Below, one piece after another: positions 21,801 through 32,311 of a stretch of DNA of 64,000 nt (position 1 is its first letter; each line of letters opens with the position of its first letter). Both the position numbers and the translations under genes were made by a program. Origin of the DNA: Triticum aestivum (lineage: Eukaryota; Streptophyta; Magnoliopsida; Poales; Poaceae); contig NC_057809.1 of the NCBI RefSeq assembly GCF_018294505.1, forward strand, positions 504,182,506 through 504,246,505, written 5' to 3'. The notes below the pieces were generated by a model. The model had not been told where the DNA came from, ran no database searches, and was given only the letters and a program-made list of their open reading frames with translations.

Positions 21801-22590
21801 AGATGAACTGACCAGCATAAATCGGCACGTTCATGCCATGACCACTGCTATCTTTGGTAAGCCATCTTGCCTTCTGAATTGGTTCTGCCTTCTTTACAGG
21901 GTCGCCGGTTTATTAACCCTTTATGGTATTTCAGGGACACGCATTGGTCACTTGGGGTCAGATGTGCGGAGGAAACTGAAAGCCGCCTATACCTTAGTTG
22001 AACAATTGTACACTGGTGCCCAGCGGATCATCTGCACCGCATCTCATAACAAACCGGCGCCCAATTTGATTCAAGATACTCTGATGAAACTGTCAGTGCT
22101 TCCTGCCCGGGTTGAAGAGCTGAAGAAATCTGCTGCTCGAACCGGTGCAATCAATGCTTTAATCCGGGCAAAAGCCTGGGTGCCGGATTTTGATCCTATT
22201 GAAGCGGCTCAGGGTTATCCGAGCTTAAAGGAAGACGGGTCAGAATTTGGTGAAGCGGATTTGCGAGCCATAAACCGGGAGGTACGTCCGCTAGCTTGTC
22301 AACTGGCTGAGGAGGCAGATTTGTCTCATTATCAAGCCAAATATGACAGCCAGAACAAGCGAATAGCTGCACCAATCCATGAATCGGAAAACCTGATCCC
22401 TCCAATCCGTAAGAATACTTACGCTCCTGATATTGATCCGTCTTCGCTAATCCATGACGAAACTATTTTTCAAGCATTAATGGGAATCGACTGGACAACT
22501 GTGGATTTCCAGCCATTGGGTAAAGAAACAGAAGCTGAAGCGGCGCAGGATGACCCACAACCATCAGGCCAGGCTGGTGGCCAATCTTAA
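18892..22590 (+). pseudogene. Element D: antisense five-exon gene (Tat-lineage additional ORF)
   Basis: The model is 18892-19779, 19863-20500, 20579-21095, 21580-21856 and 21935-22590. All introns are GT-AG, all junctions keep the frame, and the total is 992 codons including the stop. One in-frame TAG at 19579-19581 (probable former Trp) breaks it. The N-terminus (MAKQVYECNWVPSRVTEDQL) resembles the 'putative gypsy type transposon' family (PF04195, recalled). The middle is charged and Thr/Pro-rich. Exon 4 (ENQVVDLQENLKTQQAET) should form a coiled coil. The gene runs opposite to gag-pol. The function of such proteins is unknown to me. Confidence 0.8.
21324..21508 (+). repeat. 81-bp tandem repeat in intron 3 of the antisense gene
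   Basis: Units begin attagcccccaagtg at 21324, 21405 and 21486. The first two are almost identical and the third is partial. The array lies inside the longest intron (21096-21579) of the antisense gene in D. Confidence 0.85.
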
Positions 22591-23665
22591 ACCGGAAGCC
22601 GGTTTTAAAACTGTCTCTCCTTTGTGAAAAACAATTATGTTATTATGGGCACCATGTTGCCTTGTAATAGGCTAGCTGATACCTTTGAGTTGATATGCCT
22701 CCGTGCATAACGTGTTCTTCCTGTGGTAATGAACTTTCCAAAATACTTTCTACCACCATTGAGTGTGAAGTTGGCTTGGCCAACCTTGAAGCGGAGTTTT
22801 GTAAACCCACATTGTTGGAGGAAATAACGACTCCTGTACATATGTACAATCAAATATGAAATATATCATACCTGTGACATTGAATCACATCGTTGGTTTT
22901 ACCAACTTTTTGTAGTAAGGGTGATAACCCAAAATTTGAGTACTGATAATTCCTTCCATATTGTGCCAGTTTATAATAAAACCGTGCCGGGTTGTGATAA
23001 ACACCGTGTTACTCCGTAAGAGGATGTTAACAACAAGGATCAAACCGGGCAAATAGTCTCCGGATTGACGTGAAATGTGTTCCATCAATTGATTGGTTAA
23101 AAAACTTTGCTGGTTTAAAGAACACAATAAAAAGCAAAAAAAAACCTTCAAAGAAAAGTATGAAGCAAAAGCAACGACAAAAATGTTTGCCAAAAAAGAT
23201 TTATTTAAGGTGATCAAATGGCGTAACCATGGTCAAACACGACCAAGCTCCCGTTAGGTGTAACTATGGTTCTAGTTAGCCAGGTCCCCAAGTGATTCTT
23301 GTGGCATTTATGCCGACCAAATGGCATGGTCATGGTTCGGGTTCGACCAAGCCCCCAAGTGATTCTGTGGCCTTAGGCCGATCAAGGGGCGTGACTAGTT
23401 CAGACGTGACCAAGTCCTCAAGTGATCTGGTGGCTTTTGCCTATCAAGAGGCATGGTATTGGTTCGGACACGACCAATCCTCCAAGTGATATAACACGAT
23501 GCATTTAGCAAAGCGAACTCAAGGGGTAAACCGGAGGCCGCTTTAGAGCAACTCCGTGTAACCTCACATGATGTAAAAGAACAGATACCCCGCTTTAGCT
23601 GAGGTTCCGGTTTATTATCATAATATATACATTGTCATAATATGTACATAAGTATGGCCAATGGC
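22591..23665. other. Element D: convergent 3' region with a 64-bp tandem repeat
   Basis: This lies between the end of the antisense gene and the end of integrase on the other strand, so it should hold both 3' untranslated regions. A degenerate tandem repeat spans about 23230-23490, marked by ccaagtgat at 23288, 23355, 23418 and 23482 (periods 67, 63 and 64). I see no gene. Confidence 0.65.
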
Positions 23666-24597
23666 TCAGGTATAGTAAGGCCGAAGATGAGCTATATTCC
23701 ATGGCCTGCTAGTCTCCTCCTCTGATGTACGTGAGTCCTTATGCTCTCGAATATCAATCATATAGTATGACCCGTTGTGCAGATTCTTGCTGACCACGAA
23801 AGGACCCTCCCAAGGTGGGGATAGCTTATGCATACTAGTCTGATCTTGGATGAGCCGAAGCACCAAATCTCCTTCCTGAAAGGCTCTGGTTCTGACTCGG
23901 CGACTATGATAAAGACGAAGATCCTGCTGATAAATCGCCGATCGGGCGGCTGCGATGTCACGCTCTTCATCCAACTGGTCCAAGGCATCTTGTCGTGCTG
24001 TCTCATTGTCCGCTTCAATATAAGCCGTGACACGAGGTGAATCATGACGGATATCACTGGGGAGAACCGCATCCGCTCCATAAACCATGAAGAACGGTGT
24101 GTATCATGTTGATCTGTTGGGTGTTGTATTGATGCTCCATAACACAGATGGTAATTCTTCTACCCAACAACCCGGCGTTCTCTGCAAAGGAACCATGAGC
24201 CGGGGCTTGATGCCTCTCAAGATCTCTTGATTAGCTCTTTCTGCTTGACCATTGGACTGTGGATGTGCCACCAATGAAACGTCGAGCCGGATGTGCTCGC
24301 GTACGCAGAACTCCTTCATAGCACCTTTGGACAAATTGGTACCGTTATCTGTGATAATACTATGTGGAAATCCAACCGGAAAATCACCTTTTTGATGAAT
24401 TGAACCGCCGTGGCCGCATCACATTTGCTAACAGGTTCTGCCTCCACCCACTTTGTAAACTTGTCCACCGCCACCAGGAGGTGGGTCTTCTTATCTTTGG
24501 ACCTTTTGAAAGGCCCAACCATATCCAGCCCCCAAGTCGCAAACGGCCAAGTAATTAGAATCATCCTCAATTCTTGAGCCGGTACATGAGCACGTCT
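23666..24597 (-). pseudogene. Element D: integrase core and C-terminus
   Basis: The core starts WPFATWGLDMVGPF at about 24560. A one-base frameshift near 24385 separates it from the next segment. The second catalytic Asp (TDNGTN) is in the shifted frame at about 24350, and SNGQAERANQE with the catalytic Glu is at about 24250. A TGA at 24104-24106 breaks the line before YTPFFMVYGAD. The C-terminal part with LSPPWEGPFVV ends at 23666. Integrase would insert the element DNA into the genome. All three catalytic residues are encoded, but across lesions. Confidence 0.88.
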
Positions 24598-26865
24598 TCA
24601 AAACCTTTGGCAACCATCACATCGTCTGACCAGATCCATCGCATCAGCATGAGCAGTTAACCAATAGAAACCGTGGCGAAATGCTTTAGCCACCAGAGAC
24701 TTTGAACCGGCATGGTGACCACAATCTCCTTCGTGGATCTCACGCAAAATTTCACGGCCTTCTTCAGGAGACACGCAACATTGAAAAGCTCCTGACACAC
24801 TGCAATGATGCAACTCACCGTTGATGATAGCCATGGACTTGGATCGCCGGATTATCTGCCGGGCCAGAATCTCATCTTCTGGCAACTCGCCCCGGTTCTT
24901 GTACGCCAGGTAAGGAAGCGTCCAATCCGGAATAACATGAAGAACTGCCACCAATTGAGCCTCCGGATCAGGAATAGCCAAATCCTCTTCACCAGGGATC
25001 TTCACCGACGGATTGTGCAGCACATCCAGAAAAACATTGGGCGGGACCGGTTTGCGCTGAGAGCCCAGCCGGCTTAAAGCATCCGCCGCTTCATTTTTCT
25101 GCCGGTCCACGTGGTCCACCTGATAACCTCGGAAATAACCTGCAACAATATCCACCTCCCGACGATATGCTGCCATGAGTGGGTCCTTGGAATCCCAAGT
25201 GCCAGACACTTGCTGAGCCACATGGTCCGAGTCACCGACGCACTTAACTCGACTTAGATTCATCTCTTTAGCCATCTGGAGACCATGGAGCAAGGCTTCA
25301 TACTCAGCTGCATTGTTAGTACAAGGGAACATTAAACGGAGAACATAACAAAACTTATCACCTCATGGGGAAGTTAATACGACTCCAGCCCCCGAGCCTT
25401 CCAACTGCCTGGATCCGTCAAAATGGATGGTCCAATACGTATGATCCGGCTTTTCTTCAGGTGCTTGCATTTCCGTCCAATCATTGATGAAATCAACAAG
25501 TGCTTGAGACTTAACCGCTGTTCGGGGCACATACTTCAAACCGTACGGTCCCAGCTCTATAGCCCACTTTGCAATCCGGCCAGTTGCTTCCCGGTTCTGG
25601 ATGATATCCCCCAAAGGAGCAGAACTGACCACTGTAATTGGGTGCCTTTGGAAGTATTGCTTAAGCTTCCGGCTTGCCATAAAAACTCCGTACACCAACT
25701 TCTGCCAATGCGGATACCTTTGCTTGGACTCAATGAGTACCTCGCTGATATAATAGACCGGACGTTGAACCGGATGCTCCTTACCTGTGTCCTTTCGCTC
25801 CACCACCATAGCCACGCTGACCGCACGAGCAGTAGCAGCAACATATAGCAGTAACGGCTCCTTGTCAATGGGAGCGGCGAACACAGGCGGATTGGCCAAT
25901 TGCCGCTTTAAGTCCTCAAATGCTTCATCCGCAGCAGAACTCCAGATGAACTGATCCGTCTTCTTTAACATCTGATATAAAGGGATCGCCTTCTCCCCAA
26001 GGCGGCTGATAAACCGGCTTAACGCGGCAATCCGGCCTGCCAGGCATTGAACATCATTGATACACTTCGGTTTAGCCAGGGAGGTGATGGCTGTGATCTT
26101 CTCCGGATTAGCCTCAATTCCCCTGTTGGACACTAGAAAACCCAATAACTTGCCCGCCGGTACACCAAAGACACACTTGTCCGGATTGAGCATCATCTTG
26201 TACGTCCTTAGGTTATCAAAGGTTTCCTTCAAATCGTCAATCAGAGTCTCCTTCTCCCTGGATTTAACTACGATATCATCCATGTAAGCATGTACATTAC
26301 AGCCAATCTGCTTGTGAAGACAATTTTGTACACACTGTTGATAAGTTGCCTGGGCACTTTTGAGCTCAAAAGGCATAGACACATAGCAGAAGGCTCCAAA
26401 GGGAGTTATGAATGCCGTCTTCTCCTGGTCCTTAACTGCCATCTTGATCTGATGATAGCCAGAATATGCGTCCAAAAAACTTAAACGCTCACAACCCGCC
26501 GTAGCATCAATGATTTGATCAATATGGGGGAGGGCAAAAGGATCTGCTGGACAAGCCTTATTAAGATCTGTGTAATCTACACACATGCGCCAGGTGCCGT
26601 TTTTCTTAAGGACCAGCACCGGATTGGCAAGCCACTCAGGGTGAAAAACTTCAATAATAAAGCCAGCTGCCAAGAGCCTGGCTACCTCTTCTCCAATTGC
26701 CTTGCGTCTTTCTTCGTTAAATCGGCGGAGGAACTGTTTCACCGGTTTATATTTAGGATCCACATTAAGTGTGTGCTCAGCGAGTTGCCTCGGTACACCT
26801 GGCATGTCAGAGGGTTTCCATGCAAAAATGTCCCGATTCTCACGGATGAACTCGATGAGCGCGCT
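24598..26865 (-). pseudogene. Element D: reverse transcriptase, RNase H and integrase zinc finger
   Basis: The reverse transcriptase begins after a TAG at 26869-26871 (probable former Gln). It contains RMCVDYTDLNKACPADPF and the catalytic YMDD at 26276-26287; the usual MPFGL is MPFEL. RNase H follows. A TGA at 25363-25365 (probable former Arg) interrupts the second RNase H domain, which resumes with CTNNAAEYEALLHGL and is typical of the extra RNase H of the Tat group. The H2C2 zinc finger (HEGDCGHHAGSKSL..CDGCQRF) ends at a TGA at 24598. This is one polyprotein broken by nonsense mutations. Confidence 0.9.
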
Positions 26866-26868
26866 TTC

Positions 26869-29800
26869 CTATTTTGGATCCAAGTTGGCACTGATGTTGA
26901 ACTGCTTGGACGAATCACCAGGTACGAAGTCAACCAGCTTAGTTTCTGCTGCCGATTTGAACTTCAGGGCCGGATCGTGCTCCGTAGTTGGCTTCTTCAA
27001 CGGAGTCATGTCCGCCGGATCAACATTGTCTTTATAGTATTTCAACTCCTCGGTGGCACAAACCGACTCTGCATAAGCCGCATCTCCTTCCTCGCATTCC
27101 AAAGTGATTTTGCGGCTTCCATGAACCATTATTGTCCCCTTGTGACCCGGCATCTTGAGCTGCAAATACACATAACAGGGCCGAGCCATAAACTTGGCGT
27201 ATGCCGGACGCCCAAACAGGGCATGATATGGACTTTGGATTTTCACCACTTCAAACGTTAATGTCTCCGACCTGGAATCATGATCATCCCCAAAGACCAC
27301 TTCAAGAGCTATCTTACCAACGGGATATGCTGATCTGCCAGGCACTACACCGTGGAATACTGTATTGGACGGTTGGAGATTCTTATCTGTTAGTCCCATA
27401 CGATGGAAGGTCTCATAGTATAGGATGTTAATGCTGCTCCCTCCATCCATGAGAACCTTGGTGAACTTGTAACCTCCCACCTCAGGCGCCACCACCAGAG
27501 CCAACTGACCTGGATTATCGACCTGGAGTGGGTGATCCTCTCTGCTCCATATGATTGGCTGTTCAGACCAACGTAGATAACGGGGTGTGGCCGGTTCAAC
27601 AGAGTTGACTGCCCGCCTCTGAACCTTTCGATCTCGCTTGTCCAAGCTAGTGGTAAAGACATGGTACTGCCCACTACTCAACTTCTTTGGTTTGCTTTGG
27701 TAACCTGTCTGTTGCTGCTGTTGATTGTAACCACCCTGGTTGTTCTGACTATTTTGACCATTATGCCCGCCCGGATTACCATTAAATCCTGAACCGGAAC
27801 TTCCTCCACCGTAACCCGGCCCGGATCCTGAGCCGCCGCCAGATCCATGATCATACCGAAAATTATTAGAATTCTTGAACTCCTGCATAATAAAACAATC
27901 CTTCCAAAGGTGGTTTGCTGGCTCCTCCTTCGTCCCATGTTTTGGACAGGGCTGGTTTAGCAAATAGTTCAGGCGGTTTGGGTTGGGGTTGGGCGCTCCA
28001 CTACGATTTTTTGGCCTGCCCTTGCGTCGCTGGCCATTGTCATGTACGTTGGTATTAGCCACAAAATCCATGTTGCCATCCGCTTTACGCTTGCCTCCTC
28101 CACCATTGCCTACCCAGTGATGCTGCTGACCTTTGGAGCTGCTGTTCTTCTTCCCCTTGCCTGTCTTGTCATCATCAGACTCGGGATCCTTGGTACTATC
28201 AGAATCAGCATATTTTACCAAAGCGGCCATGAGGGTTCCCATGTCGGTGCAATGACGCTTCATCCGTCCCAATTTCAACTTCAGGGGCCCAAACCGGTAG
28301 TTGCCATCTAGGGTTAATACTGCGGTGTCAGCGTTGATGCGGTCTGAGGAGTGCAACACTTGTGAAACCCGGCGCACCCAATGAGTCGTTGACTCTCCTT
28401 CCTCCTGGACGCATGCAGCTAAGTCCACTATCGACATAGGCTGTTTACAGGTATCCTTGAAATTGTTGATAAACCGGGCTCGTAATTGGGCCCACGAACT
28501 GATAGAATTAGCGGGCAAGCTTTTTAGCCAAGTACAGGCCGTTCCTTCAAGCATCATGGTGAAGTATTTCGCACACGCCGTGTCATCCACATCAAGCATC
28601 TCCATGACCATCTCATAACTCTCTACCCATGTCTCTGGTGGTTGATCCGCCGTATAATTTGGTACCTTGCGTGGGCCTTTGAAATTCTTGGGCAGGCGCA
28701 CGTTGCGTAAAGCGGGGACGAGGTAAGGCACCCCCAAAGAACTAGAAGTAACACCAGGTTCGATCGAAATGGTTGGACGAACCGGCGTGAGCTGCCGAGC
28801 CTGATGTTGTGCGGCTAACTCGGCCTCCCTGCGCGCTCGGGCCCGGTTCACCACTTCCTGAGCGTCATCAGCACTACCCATCGGGTTGTTACCACGGGGT
28901 GCTCCACATCGTTCATTACTCGACACTGCTAGTTCATCCATATGTCTGCTATAACTCCGGCTTGGACGGGGGGTCGAGTGGATCCGGTCGCGGCTGTACG
29001 AGTACGCTTCCTGTTGGGCCAAAGCTGTCCTCAGAAGTTCCTTGACCCGTCGCGTCTCTACTGCCTGTGGCGAGTCACCTTCAACTGGAATGGCCTCCAG
29101 CCGTGCAGCAGCGGCAACAAGGTTCTCCATTGGGTTGGAATAATGACCCAAAGGTGTTAAAGCATCCCGAGGTATAACGGTGTTTTGACGAGGCGGGTCC
29201 ATCTGACGGGGCTGAACCGGCGCACCGGTCCTAGGGGCTTCTGCCTGGTTCCCCTCCAGCGGATTGTTGGCTCTTGGTCCTGGAGTGTTGAAAAGGTCCC
29301 TGGCCTCGAAAACCAGAGGTAAGCGGGATCGGTGCTTCCTCCTCATGACTTCACGCGACGCGCTCTGGTCCAACATAAGCATGTAGGCCTGTGCATCTAA
29401 AGCGGACCGCTCTGCGGCCATCCTGGTGTCCTTAGGCGCCAGATCCGTTTTGGCCCGGGTGATTTGTTCCTTTACCTTTGCAATCTCCGTGTTGTGAGCG
29501 TCCTGATCTGGCGGATTAACTTCTGCCATAAGCACAGCCAACTCATCAAACAGTTCTGATAGAACCTGAGCCAACGGGTGCACAGGGCCTCCTGCCCCGG
29601 CAGCCGTTGCCGCTGCTGAACCGGAGATCGCTGCCACGGCTGTCGAAGAGTGAAGCGCTGCTTGTGTTCCGGTCATAAATATTCCAACCCGGTTAGGCAG
29701 ATCAGAGGGGTCCGGAATACTGTCACCATCGGAATAGCTCTCAATCCGGCTATCTTGTAGCTGATAAAGAGATTCGGTTTCTCCGGTCGAAGAGTCGTCA

Positions 29801-30093
29801 CCGGAACAAACGGTAGTTGCCCCGCGAAGCTCTGATACATCCTCATAACTCCCTCCATGGATCATTCCCACGAAGGCACGCTTCATGGCTGGTTTAACCC
29901 GGGCAGATCGCGCACGCTGAGCCGTCTCGACAAGGTCGGCGCAGATGTCCGGCTCAGGGCCCGGTTCACCGATCTTGCCAATGAAAATGTGAATGCTACC
30001 AAAGGGGACCCGGTACCCGTACTCAATTGAGCCGGCCCCGGGGCCCCAGCCTGCGTCATCGATGTAGAGTTTGCCGCGACGACTTTTAGTCAT
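26869..30093 (-). CDS. Element D: gag-protease open reading frame
   Basis: It is open from the first ATG at 30093 (MTKSRRGKLYIDDAGWGPG) to a TAG at 26869-26871, about 1074 codons. The open frame extends up to the primer site without an ATG, so 30093 is the best start. The order is a long low-complexity N-terminus; a gag core near 28770-28260 (NFKGPRKVPNYTADQPPETW); a C/H motif CPKHGTKEEPANHLWKDC at about 27900-27955; a Gly/Gln-rich linker; and a protease with VLMDGGSSINIL at about 27421-27460. Gag packages the RNA and the protease cuts the polyprotein. It is the longest intact ORF of the window, and the stop that ends it is probably a mutation. Confidence 0.85.
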   Translation of the reverse strand: MTKSRRGKLYIDDAGWGPGAGSIEYGYRVPFGSIHIFIGKIGEPGPEPDICADLVETAQRARSARVKPAMKRAFVGMIHGGSYEDVSELRGATTVCSGDDSSTGETESLYQLQDSRIESYSDGDSIPDPSDLPNRVGIFMTGTQAALHSSTAVAAISGSAAATAAGAGGPVHPLAQVLSELFDELAVLMAEVNPPDQDAHNTEIAKVKEQITRAKTDLAPKDTRMAAERSALDAQAYMLMLDQSASREVMRRKHRSRLPLVFEARDLFNTPGPRANNPLEGNQAEAPRTGAPVQPRQMDPPRQNTVIPRDALTPLGHYSNPMENLVAAAARLEAIPVEGDSPQAVETRRVKELLRTALAQQEAYSYSRDRIHSTPRPSRSYSRHMDELAVSSNERCGAPRGNNPMGSADDAQEVVNRARARREAELAAQHQARQLTPVRPTISIEPGVTSSSLGVPYLVPALRNVRLPKNFKGPRKVPNYTADQPPETWVESYEMVMEMLDVDDTACAKYFTMMLEGTACTWLKSLPANSISSWAQLRARFINNFKDTCKQPMSIVDLAACVQEEGESTTHWVRRVSQVLHSSDRINADTAVLTLDGNYRFGPLKLKLGRMKRHCTDMGTLMAALVKYADSDSTKDPESDDDKTGKGKKNSSSKGQQHHWVGNGGGGKRKADGNMDFVANTNVHDNGQRRKGRPKNRSGAPNPNPNRLNYLLNQPCPKHGTKEEPANHLWKDCFIMQEFKNSNNFRYDHGSGGGSGSGPGYGGGSSGSGFNGNPGGHNGQNSQNNQGGYNQQQQQTGYQSKPKKLSSGQYHVFTTSLDKRDRKVQRRAVNSVEPATPRYLRWSEQPIIWSREDHPLQVDNPGQLALVVAPEVGGYKFTKVLMDGGSSINILYYETFHRMGLTDKNLQPSNTVFHGVVPGRSAYPVGKIALEVVFGDDHDSRSETLTFEVVKIQSPYHALFGRPAYAKFMARPCYVYLQLKMPGHKGTIMVHGSRKITLECEEGDAAYAESVCATEELKYYKDNVDPADMTPLKKPTTEHDPALKFKSAAETKLVDFVPGDSSKQFNISANLDPK

Positions 30094-30162
30094 CCGACCT
30101 ACAGTGTAGCCCTTGAGTCCTTCAAAGCGGCCCTCCAAGAACCGGAAACCATCGTGCGATAG

Positions 30163-30179
30163 CCCCACGGTGGGCGCCA
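30163..30179 (-). other. Element D: primer-binding site
   Basis: The minus strand reads TGGCGCCCACCGTGGGG two bases inside the 5' LTR. I do not assign the tRNA. Confidence 0.8.
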
Positions 30180-30181
30180 AC

Positions 30182-30692
30182 TATCGGGGGATTGTCACGG
30201 CAGATGTCCTAGAGAAAGGACCTAGTCGTGGAGCCATCGCGATGGGTTAGCTTGAAGGGGTTAAAGCGGACACAAGGATGCAAGGGGAGTTTATACTAGT
30301 TCGGCCCCTTCAATGAAGGTAAAAGCCTACGTCTAGTTGTGATGAAATTGATGGGTGTTTCGATGACTAGGGAGCAAACCAGCTTCGCCTATGTGTCGAG
30401 TTGCCGTCCCCCTCTTGAACCGCCGCCGGGTCGCCCCCTTGTATACACGGGTGACGCCTGTCGGTTCAGAGAGTCCCAACACCGGTTCATACTCGTATCC
30501 GGGTTGGTCTCTCCTTGTTCCTAACTTATAGTACAAGTATATGTACAAACGCCGGTATACGGCTACAGGTTTTAAGCCGACTACGGCCCTAGGCCTTTAC
30601 CTACCTCTTTGGGCTTTAACACCTTTGAACTACTGATGAAGTTAATCCGGCCCAGGGAGGCCGGTTTACACCCAGTAGTAATATCCCCAACA
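30182..30692 (-). repeat. Element D: 5' LTR
   Basis: This 511-base LTR starts at 30692 in element sense. Its inner end reads tatcggggg where the partner has tgtcggggg, so the terminal CA has become TA. It is followed on the right by ccctc, the target duplication. Confidence 0.92.
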
Positions 30693-30697
30693 CCCTC

Positions 30698-31165
30698 GCT
30701 CACTCCCCTCGCTGCCCTGCTGCGGCAACGTTTTCTTCCTTTCCCATCCTAAGACAGCTGCTTGCGCGCTAAAGGGGACCTCTTGAGCATCGCGCCTCAG
30801 GAGCTCTTACTGGACCTCGGGCCACTCACCTCCTGGACTTGACCACGGCACGCGACCTGGCATACCAGCGACGGCTGCAGCCTGCTTGGGGACCGGGACC
30901 TGTCAGCGTAGAGCACCAAGCTACCGCAGGGTTGGAAAGGGGAGGCCGAGCCTTGGCAGGATATGCACACACAAATCTTCATAATGAGGGCTATGTTGAC
31001 AAAAGGCATTACAGACGCTTTACACTCCCCACGGGGTTCATTTCTTGATTCCTCATAGGGAACAAAAGGGAAGGGATTCCTAGGAGTTCTATCTACACGC
31101 ACCCAATGTCGCTGACGCCGTAATCAATAGTGGGCCACGCAAGGTCGGCGCCAACCCCATCTAGA
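30698..31165 (+). other. Element B: 3' region after insertion D
   Basis: Host sequence of B resumes after the D target duplication. About 125 bases (30756-30880) repeat the segment at 17146-17290. No coding sequence is visible until the antisense B3-like gene, whose stop is at about 31166. Confidence 0.7.
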
Positions 31166-31973
31166 TCAACGGCGACGGCGGCTGGACGCCGCAGCCCTGC
31201 TCCGGGCTCGGCGGGAGCTCGAGGGCACGTAGCTGTCATCGCTCGTCTCCGGAGACTCCAAGAGCTCAGGAGAGTCGCTGGACCACAAAGAGTCACCGCT
31301 GTCGCTGGAGGAGCTGCAGGCGAGGCCTGCGGCAGGCCCATCGCCCGCCGTAGCGTCGTCCTGGAGACCTCCTTCAGGGCAGCACTCCAGGCAGTGGCCT
31401 TCCTCGTCGAAGACCTTGAAGAACAGCACGGAGGCGCCGTCGTACTCGAAGTGGATCGCGAGGGCGCCATCCGCGTGGCAGACCTGAGCAATATCGCCGC
31501 AGCCTCGGGTCATGAAGATCTTCCCGGAGGCAACAACTCCAATCTCCACTCCAGTCGCTAGGGCATTGAAGTCGGCGTGTTGAAGCCAAAGCTCGCGAAG
31601 GCCTCTCGGTGGCATCTCGGTGGCGAAGAACTGCGGGAGGTGAATCCAGGTGCTCGGGGGCATCACCGCCCACAACACGAACTCACGCGAGGAGTCCGTC
31701 GCATGGACCCTTGGGGCAACGGCGTGCGCCTCTGCGGCCACGGCTCTGGCTCGGGCGGCGCCGCTCATCGCTCCTCCCTCCGGAATCGTCGGCATGAGCA
31801 TACAAGGGCAGCGGGTACCTAGGCGGCGGCCTTTCGTACCAAGGCCGTGACACCACCGGCCTCACAACCATCTCGCGGCGATGAGACCTCCTCTTCTTCG
31901 GCGGGAGCAGCTCGGGCTCAGTAAGGGGAGCCTTCCCCTTCTCCACGGCAATGAACCTCCGGATCGGCGCCAT
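31166..31973 (-). pseudogene. Element B: antisense gene with B3-like domain, frameshifted
   Basis: The start is the ATG at 31973 (MAPIRRFIAVEKGKAPLTEP), about 90 bases after a TATA box. A one-base frameshift near 31800-31810 moves the reading to the frame 31801-31166. The first part is basic (PPKKRRSHRR). The next about 110 residues resemble a plant B3 DNA-binding fold: IHLPQFFATEMPPRGL, then SGKIFMTRGCGDIAQVCHAD, then ALAIHFEYDGASVLFFKVFD. The C-terminus is Ser/Asp-rich, then Arg-rich. It runs opposite to gag-pol. B3 proteins bind DNA, but for this one that is inference from pattern. It could also be a diverged retrotransposon-specific family. Confidence 0.62.
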
Positions 31974-32060
31974 GTCTGCACAAGCAAGGAGTGGAGCTAG
32001 GAAGGAGAAGAAGCGGGAGTGGCAGAAGAAGAGATGGGTCACGGGGGCTCTGCCCCCTCC

Positions 32061-32070
32061 TCATTTATAC
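32061..32070 (-). promoter_or_regulatory. Element B: TATA box of the antisense gene
   Basis: The minus strand reads GTATAAATGA, about 90 bases before the ATG at 31973, with a pyrimidine-rich leader between. It lies about 240 bases inside the 3' LTR of B and points away from it. Confidence 0.6.
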
Positions 32071-32311
32071 CAGGAGAAGGCCAACCAGCACCCCCCATGA
32101 TCACATGTAATGATGGTTTTCCTTGCATGTCGCAGGGACTTGTCAAGTCGGGCAGTTGCCGAGGCAGCATGGGGAAGCGGAGACTCCCACGCCCAATCAA
32201 CCGCCACACGTCGACCAAAGCCGCGGGCTATTGGGGCCCGCGGCGCTCCTCATTTGACCTTTGGCTTTGCCTCGAAGCCAAGCCCGAGCGCGCCTTGGGC
32301 CCGAGGGCTAC

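Larger units (their letters stand above)
17458..30692 (-). mobile_element. Element D: Tat-like Ty3/gypsy retrotransposon with antisense gene
   Basis: LTRs of 512 and 511 bases and target duplications ccctc (17453-17457, 30693-30697) define it. The order gag, protease, reverse transcriptase, RNase H, integrase on the minus strand is gypsy. Sequence style and the antisense gene at the 3' side point to the Tat lineage (recalled). About 16 differences separate the LTRs by eye (about 3 %), so it is older than C. It is inserted in element B. The polyprotein is broken by four stops and one frameshift. Confidence 0.94.

Noticed and set aside
24364..24558. Plus-strand ORFs opposite integrase and reverse transcriptase of D
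   Set aside because: They are antisense shadows of the pol frame, with no independent codon or domain signal, unlike the spliced antisense gene at 18892-22590.
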